This document shows, in pieces, positions 31,540 to 40,237 of a stretch of 64,000 bases of DNA; the first letter of the stretch is position 1, and each line of letters begins with the position of its first letter. The DNA lies in the NCBI GenBank assembly GCA_025454175.1, contig JALOOX010000008.1:1-64000 (forward strand), in the 5' to 3' direction. The notes beneath the pieces were generated by a model. The model was not told the DNA's origin, searched no databases, and saw only the letters and a program-made list of their open reading frames with translations. The translations under genes were made by a program, and so were the position numbers. Source of the stretch: Syntrophobacteraceae bacterium. Lineage in GTDB: Bacteria > Desulfobacterota > Syntrophobacteria > Syntrophobacterales > Syntrophobacteraceae.

Positions 31540-32706
31540 ATGGGATTTGAAAAGGCTGAAAGACTCAGACGGCTTCCCCCTTACCTGTTCCAGGAGATCG
31601 ACCGCCTCAAGGCCGAGCTCATCGCCAAGGGAGTCGATGTGATCAACCTGGGTGTGGGAGATCCCGACCTGCCCACTCCCCGGCACATCATCGATGCTCT
31701 GCAGCGAACCGCTGAGGATCCCGCCAATCACCAGTACCCATCCTATTCGGGGATGAATGATTTCAAGGGAAGTGTGGCCCGCTGGTACAGGAGCCGATTC
31801 GGCGTTGACCTGGACCCGGAGCGGGAGGTGCTCACCCTCATCGGATCCAAGGAGGGCATCGCCCACCTGCCCCTGGCCTGCATCAACCCTGGCGATGTGG
31901 CCCTGGTGCCCTCCCCTGCTTATCCGGTATACGACATTGCCACCATGTTTGCCGGTGGCGTGAGTCATTTCATGCCCTTGCTCGAAAAGAACCGTTTTCT
32001 CCCCGACCTCGACGCCATTCCTGAGGAAACGGCTCGCAAGGCCAGGGTCATGTTCATCAACTACCCCAACAATCCCACCGGAGCGACGGCCGAAAGGGAC
32101 TTCTTCGAGCGCGTCGTGGACTTTGCCCGGACCTACGATGTGATGATCTGCCATGATGCCGCCTACACGGAGATGGGATTCGACGGATATCGTCCCATGA
32201 GCTTCCTTGAAGTCCCGGGAGCCGGGGAGGTGGGAATCGAGTTTCACTCTCTGTCCAAGACTTACAACATGACGGGATGGCGTCTTGGATTCGCCGTTGG
32301 GAGCGCCGAAGTGGTCGCTGCCCTGGGACAGGTGAAGAGCAACATCGATTCGGGCGCTTTCAACGCCATCCAATGGGCGGGGATCACCGCCCTTGAGGGC
32401 GACCAGCGGTGTGTCGCGGAGATGCAGGGGATCTACCAGGAGCGCCGTGATGTTCTCATCGAAGGCTTGAAGAGCGCCAACCTGAATCCCGCCCCGCCAC
32501 GGGCGACTTTCTATGTCTGGTGCCCCACTCCGCGGGGGTACACATCCCAGGCGTTCACCTCCCTGCTTTTGAGGGAGGCGGGTATCGTCACCACCCCGGG
32601 CAGCGGATTTGGAGAGCCCGGCGAAGGGTATGTTCGCATGGCGCTCACGGTCGGCAAGGAGCGCATCCGGGAAGCCGTCGCGCGCATTCGGAAGCTTTCG
32701 TTCTGA
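31540..32706 (+). CDS. dapL: LL-diaminopimelate aminotransferase
   Basis: DapL converts tetrahydrodipicolinate directly to LL-diaminopimelate with glutamate as donor, bypassing the succinylase and acetylase routes. The 388-residue fold-type I aminotransferase has the PLP lysine K240 in HSLSKTYNMTGWRLGF, NYPNNPTGA, and the dicarboxylate arginine near the C-terminus (GYVRMALT). Its place directly after dapB supports DapL rather than a general aspartate aminotransferase. ATG 31540 has GGAGG five bases upstream; TTG 31513 in the repeat is rejected. dapD and dapE are absent from the window, which fits. Confidence 0.92.
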   Translation: MGFEKAERLRRLPPYLFQEIDRLKAELIAKGVDVINLGVGDPDLPTPRHIIDALQRTAEDPANHQYPSYSGMNDFKGSVARWYRSRFGVDLDPEREVLTLIGSKEGIAHLPLACINPGDVALVPSPAYPVYDIATMFAGGVSHFMPLLEKNRFLPDLDAIPEETARKARVMFINYPNNPTGATAERDFFERVVDFARTYDVMICHDAAYTEMGFDGYRPMSFLEVPGAGEVGIEFHSLSKTYNMTGWRLGFAVGSAEVVAALGQVKSNIDSGAFNAIQWAGITALEGDQRCVAEMQGIYQERRDVLIEGLKSANLNPAPPRATFYVWCPTPRGYTSQAFTSLLLREAGIVTTPGSGFGEPGEGYVRMALTVGKERIREAVARIRKLSF

Positions 32707-32749
32707 AGGCTGCCCGCAGCCTGGAGGGAAGAGGGCATTGGGCCTTGTC

Positions 32750-33304
32750 ATGAAGAGGCGGGCGATTTCAGCTGAGCCCTTCAATGGGCGCGATGAGGAG
32801 AATCTCGGCCCGAGTGCGGCGCTGATTGGCCTGGGCGGCAATGTGGGGGATCCCGTCGCTCATTGCCGGGAGGCGGTCCGCAGGCTGGAGGAGCATCCGG
32901 CCGTCACGGTGCTCCGCTGTTCCTCCCTGTACCGGACTGAGCCCCTGGGAAAACATGATCAGAATTGGTTCGTCAATGGAGTGGTTCTCTGCGAGACGAC
33001 CCTGGCGCCCGAGCAGCTGCTCGTTGTATTGCAGGACATCGAAAAGACCTGCGGACGTGTTCGTCGGGAGCGATGGGGCCCCCGGACCCTGGATCTCGAC
33101 CTCCTCTGTTTCGGAGACGTGATTTTGGACACCGAGCGCCTGACTTTGCCCCATCCGAGACTCCATGAACGGAGGTTTGTACTGGTTCCCCTTCTGGAGA
33201 TCGTTCCCCACTGGAGACACCCGGTTCTCCCGCGCACGGGGCGGGAGCTTCTCGATGCCCTGGGAGGCGAGCCGGGACAGTCGGTGGAGCCTTTGGTGCT
33301 CTGA
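32750..33304 (+). CDS. folK: HPPK, 6-hydroxymethyl-7,8-dihydropterin pyrophosphokinase
   Basis: FolK transfers pyrophosphate from ATP to 6-hydroxymethyl-dihydropterin in folate synthesis. The 184-residue product has ALIGLGGNVGDP at the start of the fold, SSLYRTEPLG for pterin binding, and RWGPRTLDLDLLCFGD, the family signature with its metal-binding aspartates. An N-terminal extension of about 25 residues precedes the fold. The ATG at 32750 has no close ribosome binding site; TTG 32738, behind GAGGG, is an alternative. The stop overlaps the next start by one base. Confidence 0.92.
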   Translation: MKRRAISAEPFNGRDEENLGPSAALIGLGGNVGDPVAHCREAVRRLEEHPAVTVLRCSSLYRTEPLGKHDQNWFVNGVVLCETTLAPEQLLVVLQDIEKTCGRVRRERWGPRTLDLDLLCFGDVILDTERLTLPHPRLHERRFVLVPLLEIVPHWRHPVLPRTGRELLDALGGEPGQSVEPLVL

Positions 33305-33564
33305 TGATTCGACTTCTCATCTACGGATTTCTCATTTATCTGGTCGTTCGCATCGTCAAATCCCTGGGAAGGTCGCTCACGGGGCCCGACGAGGATGTGG
33401 GTGATGTGCCCAGGTCGGAGAACACCGAGCTGATCAGGGATCCTCAATGCGGCACCTATTTTTTGAGACAGCAGGGGGTCCAGGCGCGCATCGGCGGTCA
33501 GCGGCTTCACTTCTGCAGCGAGCGCTGCCGGGACGAATATCTTCGAGACCACGGCATGCGCTGA
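33304..33564 (+). CDS. small membrane-anchored protein with a Cys-containing PP0621-like tail
   Basis: An 86-residue protein with one N-terminal membrane segment (about 3-20, LLIYGFLIYLVVRIV) and a C-terminal domain with RDPQCGTYFL and HFCSERCRDEYL. The three cysteines suggest a zinc-binding treble-clef or TRASH-like fold. The pattern matches PP0621-type small proteins as I remember them; their function is unknown. The start overlaps the folK stop (TGATG), so it is translated with folK. Confidence 0.75.
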   Translation: MIRLLIYGFLIYLVVRIVKSLGRSLTGPDEDVGDVPRSENTELIRDPQCGTYFLRQQGVQARIGGQRLHFCSERCRDEYLRDHGMR

Positions 33565-33588
33565 TTTTTCACGAATGGAGGTTCTTCC

Positions 33589-34260
33589 TTGAAGTTTTTC
33601 ATCGATACGGCAAACTTGGCTGAGATACGGGAAGCGCACGGCCTCGGAGTCCTGGACGGGGTGACCACCAACCCGACGCTTGTCGCTCGCGAGAACATCA
33701 CTACGCGGGATGCATTCGAGAAGCACATCAAGACCATCTGCGAGATCGTCGATGGGCCGGTGAGCGCTGAAGCGGTGAGCTCCTCCGCTGACGACCTCGT
33801 GGCCGAGGCCAGGACCCTCGCCGCCATAGACCAGCACGTGGTGGTGAAGATTCCCATGACGACGGACGGCATGAAGGCGGTGCACAGGTTGTCGGAGGAA
33901 GGCATCAAGACCAATGTCACCCTCGTGTTCTCGGCGCTTCAGGCGCTCATGGCGGCGAAGGCGGGCGCCACCTACGTCAGCCCCTTCGTCGGGCGCCTCG
34001 ATGACATCGGTCATCGGGGGATGCAGCTCGTGGAGGAGATTCTGGATGTCTTCTCGAACTACTTGTTTGAAACCGAAGTCATCGTGGCCAGCATCCGGAA
34101 TCCGCTCCATGTGCTGGAGGCTGCCAAAATGGGAGCGGATATTGCTACGATACCGTTCAAGGTGATCGGACAGCTGGCCAGTCACCCCCTGACGGATGCG
34201 GGGATTCGGAGCTTCCTGGAAGACTGGCGGAAGGTGGAAAAGGGAATGTCCCTGAAGTGA
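33589..34260 (+). CDS. fsa: fructose-6-phosphate aldolase / TalC-type transaldolase
   Basis: A 223-residue short transaldolase, a decameric family that either cleaves fructose 6-phosphate or acts as a transaldolase. [16 protein letters not shown] and [11 protein letters not shown] are diagnostic, and the Schiff-base lysine is K87 in HVVVKIPMT. The start codon is TTG at 33589, supported by GGAGG eight bases upstream and by the family's standard N-terminus. It probably supplies pentose phosphates when oxidative enzymes are missing; which of the two activities it has cannot be told from sequence alone. Confidence 0.9.
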   Translation: MKFFIDTANLAEIREAHGLGVLDGVTTNPTLVARENITTRDAFEKHIKTICEIVDGPVSAEAVSSSADDLVAEARTLAAIDQHVVVKIPMTTDGMKAVHRLSEEGIKTNVTLVFSALQALMAAKAGATYVSPFVGRLDDIGHRGMQLVEEILDVFSNYLFETEVIVASIRNPLHVLEAAKMGADIATIPFKVIGQLASHPLTDAGIRSFLEDWRKVEKGMSLK

Positions 34261-34385
34261 AACGCTGCTGGGTGAAGGATGTGATGGGAACGGGACGGGT
34301 CGGTTCCGAGCCGTGGCAGGCGACTAAGGGCCACGGGGAACCGCTCTGATGCGACGCACGCCACTCCTGACCATGAGGCTGAGCT

Positions 34386-35033
34386 ATGAAAGGAACGGCT
34401 GACTTGATCAAAAGGGTGACTACGGGTGCATTGATTCTGCTTTGTCTCTGCCTCGGTATGCCCGAGCAATCCTCTGGAGAGATTTACAGGTACGAGGACA
34501 GGGATGGTGTCATCCACTTCACCAACATCCCCGTGCAGTCCGACGCTCAAAAGATTGCGCCGGTTCGACAGCTCATCGTGGCGAAGCCGGGCTCCCTGAG
34601 GGTGTCGCCGGCCAGGTTCATCCCGTCGCTCGACGCGTGCTCGATGCAGAGCCATTACGAGCCGCACATTCGCCTGACCTGTCTGCGTCATGGTCTTGAC
34701 TCCAACCTCATCAAAGCCGTGATTCGCGCCGAGTCGGGCTTCAACGCCAATGCGGTCTCTCCCAAGGGCGCCATGGGACTGATGCAGTTGATGCCGGAGA
34801 CTTCCCGGGACCTTGGGGTGCTGAACCCCTTCGATCCCCTCGAGAATATCGATGGGGGATCGCGTTATCTCCGGCAGATGCTGAACCGGTTCAACAACGA
34901 CATTCATCTGGCCCTGGCGGCCTACAACGCCGGTCCACAGGCGGTGACCAGGCATGGCGGCATTCCCCCCTATGACGAGACTCAGGTCTACGTTCAGAAG
35001 GTTCTCGAGTTTTACCGGAGGTACAGCCATTGA
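34386..35033 (+). CDS. lytic transglycosylase with N-terminal DUF4124 domain
   Basis: A 215-residue exported enzyme predicted to cleave peptidoglycan glycan strands. It has a signal peptide (about 1-31), then a DUF4124-type segment (EIYRYEDRDGVIHFTNIP) and an SLT domain (about 95-205). The catalytic glutamate is in RAESGFNANAVSPKGAMGLM, with the supporting motifs QLMPETSRDLG and AAYNAGPQAV. The ATG at 34386 follows GAGGCTGAG. It is preceded by a 125-bp gap with no clear promoter and followed by pgsA. Confidence 0.9.
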   Translation: MKGTADLIKRVTTGALILLCLCLGMPEQSSGEIYRYEDRDGVIHFTNIPVQSDAQKIAPVRQLIVAKPGSLRVSPARFIPSLDACSMQSHYEPHIRLTCLRHGLDSNLIKAVIRAESGFNANAVSPKGAMGLMQLMPETSRDLGVLNPFDPLENIDGGSRYLRQMLNRFNNDIHLALAAYNAGPQAVTRHGGIPPYDETQVYVQKVLEFYRRYSH

Positions 35034-35140
35034 CGGTCCGAGGAGACCGGCGGGCCTGAGGGCTGTTTGGCAGTGTTTCCTTTATTCATATCATTCGAAA
35101 GGACGGAGCGGGGCTCCCAATCCGGACCCGTCACAGCCCC

Positions 35141-35743
35141 ATGGAAGCAATGAGCGAAGTGCGAAGAGATTTGTCACGCCAGCATTTGACCGGTCTGCCC
35201 AATCTGCTGACCTATCTGAGGATAGCGGCTATTCCCGTCTTGATCATCGTGCTGGCCCAGTCAGCCATCGGTGAGTCCACGAACCTTGCCTTTGTGGTGT
35301 TCGGTCTGGCCTCTCTCACGGATTATTTTGACGGCATCCTGGCCCGGCGCAACAACATGGTCACGGTGCTGGGAAAGCTTCTGGATCCCCTCGCCGACAA
35401 ACTGCTGAATTCGGCGGCGCTCATCATGATGATTCCCATTGGGAAAGTGGAGGCCTGGCTGGTTTTTATGATCCTCGGACGCGAGATGACGATCACCGGC
35501 CTGCGATCCATTGCCGCCAGTCACGGTCTGATCCTTGACGCCAGCCGCATGGGCAAGAACAAGATGATTTCGCAGATCTGCGGAATCCTTTTCCTGCTGC
35601 TCACCATCCCGGGGCTTGAGCGCTTCCTGGACATGCTGGGAACGGGCTTCTTGTGGGTATCCATCCTCCTGGGGTTCTGGTCCGCGAGGGACTATTTCGC
35701 CCAGGTATACCGGCATGCCCGGAACGAAGCCGGCGGGTCCTGA
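35141..35743 (+). CDS. pgsA: CDP-diacylglycerol-glycerol-3-phosphate 3-phosphatidyltransferase
   Basis: PgsA makes phosphatidylglycerol phosphate in the inner membrane. The 200-residue protein begins with LTGLPNLLTYLRI, typical of PgsA, and contains the CDP-alcohol phosphatidyltransferase motif D-G-x2-A-R-x8-G-x3-D-x3-D in TDYFDGILARR and GKLLDPLADK near residues 60-85. Four or five membrane segments follow. The start may be ATG 35141 or the ATG at 35150. Confidence 0.92.
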   Translation: MEAMSEVRRDLSRQHLTGLPNLLTYLRIAAIPVLIIVLAQSAIGESTNLAFVVFGLASLTDYFDGILARRNNMVTVLGKLLDPLADKLLNSAALIMMIPIGKVEAWLVFMILGREMTITGLRSIAASHGLILDASRMGKNKMISQICGILFLLLTIPGLERFLDMLGTGFLWVSILLGFWSARDYFAQVYRHARNEAGGS

Positions 35744-35838
35744 TCTCTCCAGCGTGATCCTTCCGCATCTGGTCCGCATCTCTTTTCGAGCTGCGGCGCC
35801 CTTTCCGACAAGCCGTTCGGTTACACGGAGATCGAGCC

Positions 35839-36945
35839 ATGGCGTTCAGTCTGCCCGAATACGTGCCTCCCGACTTCCGGAGCCCACCCCTTGCAGGCTC
35901 GCCCGTGGCCCGTTTCGAGCCCGTGGTTGAGACTGGAGTGGCTCCCGATGATTACCACGGAACGACGATCTTCCCGGAGTACATCCAGATGACTCCCGGG
36001 CGATGGGTCCTGCTGAGGGAATCCAGGATGGATTGCGTCGTTGTGCGTGGGGCGGATGGTGATCCGAGCGTCAAGGAATTCCGGCATCTCGAGGTGGGCG
36101 ATTACGTGGCATGCGGGCGGCGCGAATCCGGAGAGGACGGGATTTTCGTGCACTCGGATCCCTTCCGCTCAGCAATGGGGCCGACCGAGACCTTTGCATT
36201 TCGGACCCAGATTTCCCGGGAGACATCCTTTTCCCACGATTACGATGAGCTGTTCGAGCTGTTCGAGCACGAGCGGAGCCACGGAGCCATCCTTTGGGTG
36301 CTGGGGCCTGCCGTGGCCTTCGACCGGGATGCGCGGGAGTCCTTTGTCAGGATCGTCGAGGGCGGTTTCGTCCACGGCGTGATGGCGGGCAATGCCCTGG
36401 CGGTTCACGACATCGAGGCCGCGCTATTCGGAACGGCTCTGGGCCAGGAGATCTATACCAAGCGCCACAGGCCCCTGGGGCATTACAATCACCTGGATGC
36501 CATCAACCACATCCGGCGGGCGGGATCCATACAGCGGGCGGTGGAGTCGGGCGCCGTCCGGGACGGCATCATGGCCGCGCTGGTTCGACAGGGGATTCCC
36601 TGTGTTCTCGCGGGCTCCATTCGAGATGACGGTCCCCTTCCGGGTGTTCTGGCCGATGTGTACGAGGCTCAGGACAGGATGCGCCGCCTGGCCTCCCGGG
36701 CCACCACTGTCATCGCCATGGCCACGCAGCTCCACGCCATTGCCACCGGGAACCTCATTCCCGCCTATCGTGTGATGCATGACGACGTTGTCAGGCCGGT
36801 CTACTTCTACAGTGTGGACATGTCTGAATTTGCGACGAACAAGCTGACCAGCCGCGGATCGCTGACGGCCCGCTCGATCCTGACCAACGTTCAGGATTTC
36901 ATCGTGACACTGGCTCGCGGGCTGCTCGCCCCATGCAGGCCATGA
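35839..36945 (+). CDS. TIGR00300-family protein, archaeal ornithine cyclodeaminase-like, without the LOR/SDH domain
   Basis: A 368-residue cytoplasmic protein matching the main domain of the TIGR00300 family, whose archaeal member is an ornithine cyclodeaminase. The matching blocks are PDDYHGTTIFPEYI (about 37-50), SRMDCVVVRGADG (about 62-74), GVMAGNALAVHDIEAALFG (about 183-201), NHIRRAGSIQRAVESG (about 223-238), and LAGSIRDDGPLPGVLADV (about 259-276). The LOR/SDH domain that usually precedes this region is missing; the N-terminus begins directly with a short linker. The arginine operon lies 10 kb upstream, so ornithine is available, but the activity is inferred. GGAGATCGAGCC precedes ATG 35839. 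Confidence 0.82.
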   Translation: MAFSLPEYVPPDFRSPPLAGSPVARFEPVVETGVAPDDYHGTTIFPEYIQMTPGRWVLLRESRMDCVVVRGADGDPSVKEFRHLEVGDYVACGRRESGEDGIFVHSDPFRSAMGPTETFAFRTQISRETSFSHDYDELFELFEHERSHGAILWVLGPAVAFDRDARESFVRIVEGGFVHGVMAGNALAVHDIEAALFGTALGQEIYTKRHRPLGHYNHLDAINHIRRAGSIQRAVESGAVRDGIMAALVRQGIPCVLAGSIRDDGPLPGVLADVYEAQDRMRRLASRATTVIAMATQLHAIATGNLIPAYRVMHDDVVRPVYFYSVDMSEFATNKLTSRGSLTARSILTNVQDFIVTLARGLLAPCRP

Positions 36946-36964
36946 ACAGGGACAGGTTGGTTGC

Positions 36965-37021
36965 TTGACCGATCATAGCCTGAGCCACTATACTGCGCTC
37001 GTCTCTGTCGGAGACGAGCGC
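36965..37021 (+). promoter_or_regulatory. sigma70 promoter with a perfect 11-bp dyad at the transcription start
   Basis: TTGACC (36965-36970) and TATACT (36989-36994) are separated by 18 bases. Immediately after the -10 box comes a perfect inverted repeat, GCGCTCGTCTC (36995-37005) and GAGACGAGCGC (37011-37021), around TGTCG. The expected start point falls inside it, and the nitroreductase ATG lies 50 bases further. The dyad has no T-run, so it is better read as an operator or a 5' stem than as a terminator. Confidence 0.65.
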
Positions 37022-37071
37022 GGTGGATCAACCAGATATCCATGTCGGATTGGACCTTTTGAGGAGGAGAC

Positions 37072-37596
37072 ATGTCCCAAGCTGCAACCGATTCCCCTGT
37101 CCTGAAAGCTATTTTCGACCGCCGCAGTGTCCGCCATTTCATTGAAGCACCGGTTGAAAAAGAGCTGCTGATGGAGGCCCTCAAGGCTGCATCCTGGGCG
37201 CCTTCGGGGCTCAACAATCAGCCCTGGCGTTTTGGCGTCATCAGGGATCCGGAGCTGAAGGCGCGGTTGGGAGGCCTGACGCGCTACACCAACGTCCTCA
37301 AGTCTGCCTCTGTCCTGGTGGCGTTTTTCCTCGATAGGGACAGTTCATACGATTATGTCAAGGACTGTCAGGCCATTGGCGCATCCATCGAGAATTTCCT
37401 GCTTGCCGTCCACGCACAGGATTTGGGAGCTGTGTGGATTGGCGAGATCCTCAAGAACAAGGACGAAGTCCAACGTATCCTGGAGCTGCCCGAAAGGCTG
37501 GATCTCATGGCCATTGTGGCCGTGGGGCATCCCGCCCATCGGAGTCAGAGCTCGCACCGGCGTCCCGTGGAGGAGCTCATTTTGTTTGACAGATAG
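37072..37596 (+). CDS. nitroreductase-family FMN oxidoreductase
   Basis: A 174-residue protein of the nitroreductase fold, which binds FMN and reduces nitro compounds, quinones or other acceptors. RRSVRHFIEAPVEKELL (about 17-33) and APSGLNNQPWRFGVI (about 43-57) form the FMN-binding N-terminus, and GAVWIGEIL with VGHPAH the C-terminal part. It is at the short end of the family and has no ferredoxin domain. AGGAGGAG lies just upstream of ATG 37072. It has its own promoter with a dyad, so its expression is probably regulated. The substrate is unknown. Confidence 0.88.
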   Translation: MSQAATDSPVLKAIFDRRSVRHFIEAPVEKELLMEALKAASWAPSGLNNQPWRFGVIRDPELKARLGGLTRYTNVLKSASVLVAFFLDRDSSYDYVKDCQAIGASIENFLLAVHAQDLGAVWIGEILKNKDEVQRILELPERLDLMAIVAVGHPAHRSQSSHRRPVEELILFDR

Positions 37597-37692
37597 ACCT
37601 GAATGAGTGGTCTGGAATTTCGTTTGAATGGACGTTATGTCGGCTATCAAACGCTTCGAGGACGATGGTTGTGCGTTGACGAGAGGGGGCTC

Positions 37693-38322
37693 ATGATTTT
37701 CGAATCGTTTGTCGTGGGAATGCTACAGACCAACTGCTATCTGCTGGGAGATGAAGAGTCCCGGAAGGCGGTGGTGATCGATCCGGGCGGAGACAGCGGA
37801 AGGATTTTTCAGCGACTCCGGGATGCCGGCCTGGAGCTGAGCGGCATCCTGAGCACTCATGCCCATTTCGATCATGTCACGGATTGCTGGGCGCTCAGGC
37901 AGCTGGCTGGGGGCGAGGTCATGATGCATCCCGACGAAGAGGTGATCCTGTCCAACAGGATGGTCGGGATGGGGGCGGTTGTAAAAAGCGCCGGGGAGCT
38001 TGCAGCCTGCGGGGTAGACCGCCTGATCCGGGGGGGCGACCAGATCGAGGTGGGCTCTCTGGTCTTTCATGTGATCGAAACGCCGGGACACACGCCAGGG
38101 CACGTCTCATTCCATTTGCCCCTGGAGAAGATGATATTCGTCGGCGACACGCTGTTTGCCGGCTCCATCGGTCGAACGGATTTTCCTGGCGGCTCTTACG
38201 ATCAGCTCATCCGGTCCGTGAGGGAGAAGATCTTTCCTCTTCCCGGTGAGACGCTGGTTTACCCCGGGCACGGACCCGAGACGACCGTTGAACGGGAGCG
38301 GTTGACCAATCCTTTTTTTTGA
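37693..38322 (+). CDS. MBL-fold metallo-hydrolase (glyoxalase II-like)
   Basis: A 209-residue hydrolase with the dinuclear metal site of the metallo-beta-lactamase fold: THAHFDHV (H56, H58, D60, H61), TPGHTPGHVS near residue 135, the bridging aspartate in FVGDTLFAGSIGR, and the final histidine in YPGHGPET. The short form with GDTLFAGSIGRTD is common in bacterial glyoxalase II-like thioesterases, but the substrate is not known. The frame runs back to 37603; ATG 37693 is chosen because GAGAGGGGG precedes it and MIFESFVVGMLQTNCY is the usual start. Confidence 0.88.
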   Translation: MIFESFVVGMLQTNCYLLGDEESRKAVVIDPGGDSGRIFQRLRDAGLELSGILSTHAHFDHVTDCWALRQLAGGEVMMHPDEEVILSNRMVGMGAVVKSAGELAACGVDRLIRGGDQIEVGSLVFHVIETPGHTPGHVSFHLPLEKMIFVGDTLFAGSIGRTDFPGGSYDQLIRSVREKIFPLPGETLVYPGHGPETTVERERLTNPFF

Positions 38323-38368
38323 ACCCAAGCTTAGCCGGCCATTGCCGAATGGTCATTGGAGGAATGGG

Positions 38369-38890
38369 ATGAGAAGTCTGATGTTTTCGTGGTCAATCGG
38401 TCGGACGGCGAGTCTTTTCGTGTGTTTTCTGGTAATGGTTCTCTGTTCCGGGTGCGGGACCACCGGCAAGGGGAGCGCTCCCCCGCCCAACCCCATGGGC
38501 CAGTCTTCGGATTTGGCTCCTGGCTCGACCTCTCCCCCCCCACCGCTCTTGCCGCCTGCGTCAAGCCAATCGCTGGTTTTTGACTTCCCCGATGTTCCCG
38601 TGCCCCAGGAGTTGAGCCGGATTGACGGGGAGTCCTTCGTCTTCCAGTCGGGACCGCTCGTCGTGGGGCTCATGACACTGCGAGGGATGAACGTGGACGT
38701 CCAGTCCATCATCAATTTCTACAAGATCGCCATGCCTCGGGAGAACTGGAAGCCCAGGGGCGGCTTCAACGCCAAGAAGACGGTACTCATCTTCGAGAAG
38801 CCCGACAAGACCTGTGTCATCAATGTCTACGAAAAGCTCTTTCGAACCTACGTCGAGGTTTATGTGGCCCCGATGAGTGGTGCGGTGTAG
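38369..38890 (+). CDS. hypothetical lipoprotein
   Basis: A 173-residue predicted lipoprotein. The hydrophobic segment ASLFVCFLVMVLCSGC ends in a lipobox-like LCSGC. A Pro/Ser-rich linker (PPPNPMGQ to PPPPLLPPAS) follows, then a compact domain (about 70-170) containing NFYKIAMPRENWKPRGGF and FEKPDKTCVINVYE. The domain looks like those that act on or sense envelope components in deltaproteobacterial lipoproteins, but I cannot name a family. ATG 38369 has GGAGG seven bases upstream. It lies just before coaBC. Confidence 0.75.
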   Translation: MRSLMFSWSIGRTASLFVCFLVMVLCSGCGTTGKGSAPPPNPMGQSSDLAPGSTSPPPPLLPPASSQSLVFDFPDVPVPQELSRIDGESFVFQSGPLVVGLMTLRGMNVDVQSIINFYKIAMPRENWKPRGGFNAKKTVLIFEKPDKTCVINVYEKLFRTYVEVYVAPMSGAV

Positions 38891-38960
38891 GGCTTCAACC
38901 CAAGCCATGTCAACCATTTGAGAACGCGACGGAGGCTGCGCGGGCAGATTGTTTAACGAG

Positions 38961-40166
38961 ATGGGCCGATTCAAGGGCAGATCGATTCTTGTGGGGGTGA
39001 CCGGAGGCATAGCGGCCTACAAGGCGGCGGAGCTGGTGCGTTCCTTTGTCAAGGAGGGGGCCGGCGTGCAGGTGGTCATGACCGCCGGTGCCCGTCAGTT
39101 CATCACGCCGCTCACGCTTCAGGTCCTCTCGGAACAACCGGTGGCGACGGACCTTTTCGACCTGGGGCTCGAATCCCAGATCGGGCACATCCAGCTGGCC
39201 CGCGCTGCACACCTCGTGGTGGTGGCCCCGGCCACGGCCAATGTGCTGGCCAAGGCCGCCGCCGGTGTGGCGGATGACTACCTCACGACGGTTCTCCTGG
39301 CGACGACGGCCCCCGTGCTCTTCTGTCCGGCCATGAATTCAAGAATGTATGAGCATGCCGTCACCCGCCGGAATATTGAAGCGCTTCGCCAGGTCGGCTA
39401 CTTCGTGCTCGAGCCCGATGCGGGTTTTCTCGCATGCCACGAAGAGGGAGCAGGCCGCCTTCCCGACTCTGAGGTCATCCTGGAGGCCGCCTCCCGCCTG
39501 CTCACCCGGCCGACTCTGAAGGGGCGGCGTGTCCTGGTGAGTGCCGGCCCGACCTGGGAGCCCCTGGACCCGGTCCGATTCATCACGAATCCCTCCAGTG
39601 GAAAGATGGGCTTTGCCGTGGCTCGAATGGCCGCGCGCCGTTCCGCCGACGTGACCCTCGTTTCCGGGCCCTCAGCTCTGCGGGATCCGCCGGGCATTGC
39701 GACGGTTCGAGTCAGAACGGCCCGGGAGATGGAGCAGGCCATCCTGGAGCGAGCCCCGGGCATGGATGTTGTCATCATGACGGCGGCCGTGGGGGACTAT
39801 CGCCCTGCCGATGTGGCTCCTCAGAAGATCAAGAAGGGGGCCGTGGAGCTCACGCTTCAACTGGTCAGGAATCCCGATATCCTCGCCTCCCTGGGGCGAT
39901 CCCGCCCACCCGGCGCCGGCCAGGTTCTCGTTGGCTTCGCGGCGGAAACGGAAAACCTCCTCGAGAATGCCCGCGAAAAGCTCATCCAGAAGAACCTGGA
40001 CCTCATCGTGGCCAACAACCTGACCGAATCCGGAGCCGGGTTTGGTGCCGATACCAACCGGGTTAAGATTATGGATCGAACGGGCGCGGTGGAAGAGCTT
40101 CCCATACTGTCGAAGGACGAGGTGGCGGGCAGGATTCTCGACCGCGTGGAGTCGATTCTGGCCTGA
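38961..40166 (+). CDS. coaBC: bifunctional phosphopantothenoylcysteine decarboxylase / phosphopantothenate-cysteine ligase
   Basis: CoaBC performs two successive steps of coenzyme A synthesis. The N-terminal CoaC flavoprotein domain (about 1-185) has GVTGGIAAYKAAEL, FCPAMNSRMYEH and AGFLACHEEGAGRLP, whose cysteine closes the active site. The C-terminal CoaB domain (about 190-401) has SAGPTWEPLDPVRFITNPSSG and AVGDYRP. Full length (E. coli 406). The start is ATG 38961; a TTG at 38949 is an in-frame alternative closer to a GGAGG. Confidence 0.95.
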   Translation: MGRFKGRSILVGVTGGIAAYKAAELVRSFVKEGAGVQVVMTAGARQFITPLTLQVLSEQPVATDLFDLGLESQIGHIQLARAAHLVVVAPATANVLAKAAAGVADDYLTTVLLATTAPVLFCPAMNSRMYEHAVTRRNIEALRQVGYFVLEPDAGFLACHEEGAGRLPDSEVILEAASRLLTRPTLKGRRVLVSAGPTWEPLDPVRFITNPSSGKMGFAVARMAARRSADVTLVSGPSALRDPPGIATVRVRTAREMEQAILERAPGMDVVIMTAAVGDYRPADVAPQKIKKGAVELTLQLVRNPDILASLGRSRPPGAGQVLVGFAAETENLLENAREKLIQKNLDLIVANNLTESGAGFGADTNRVKIMDRTGAVEELPILSKDEVAGRILDRVESILA

Positions 40167-40237
40167 GGCTGCCGGGGCTTTGATCGGGGGCTCCCTCGCA
40201 AGGCTCAGGCTCGCTGCCGCCGAGTCTCTTTCGATTC

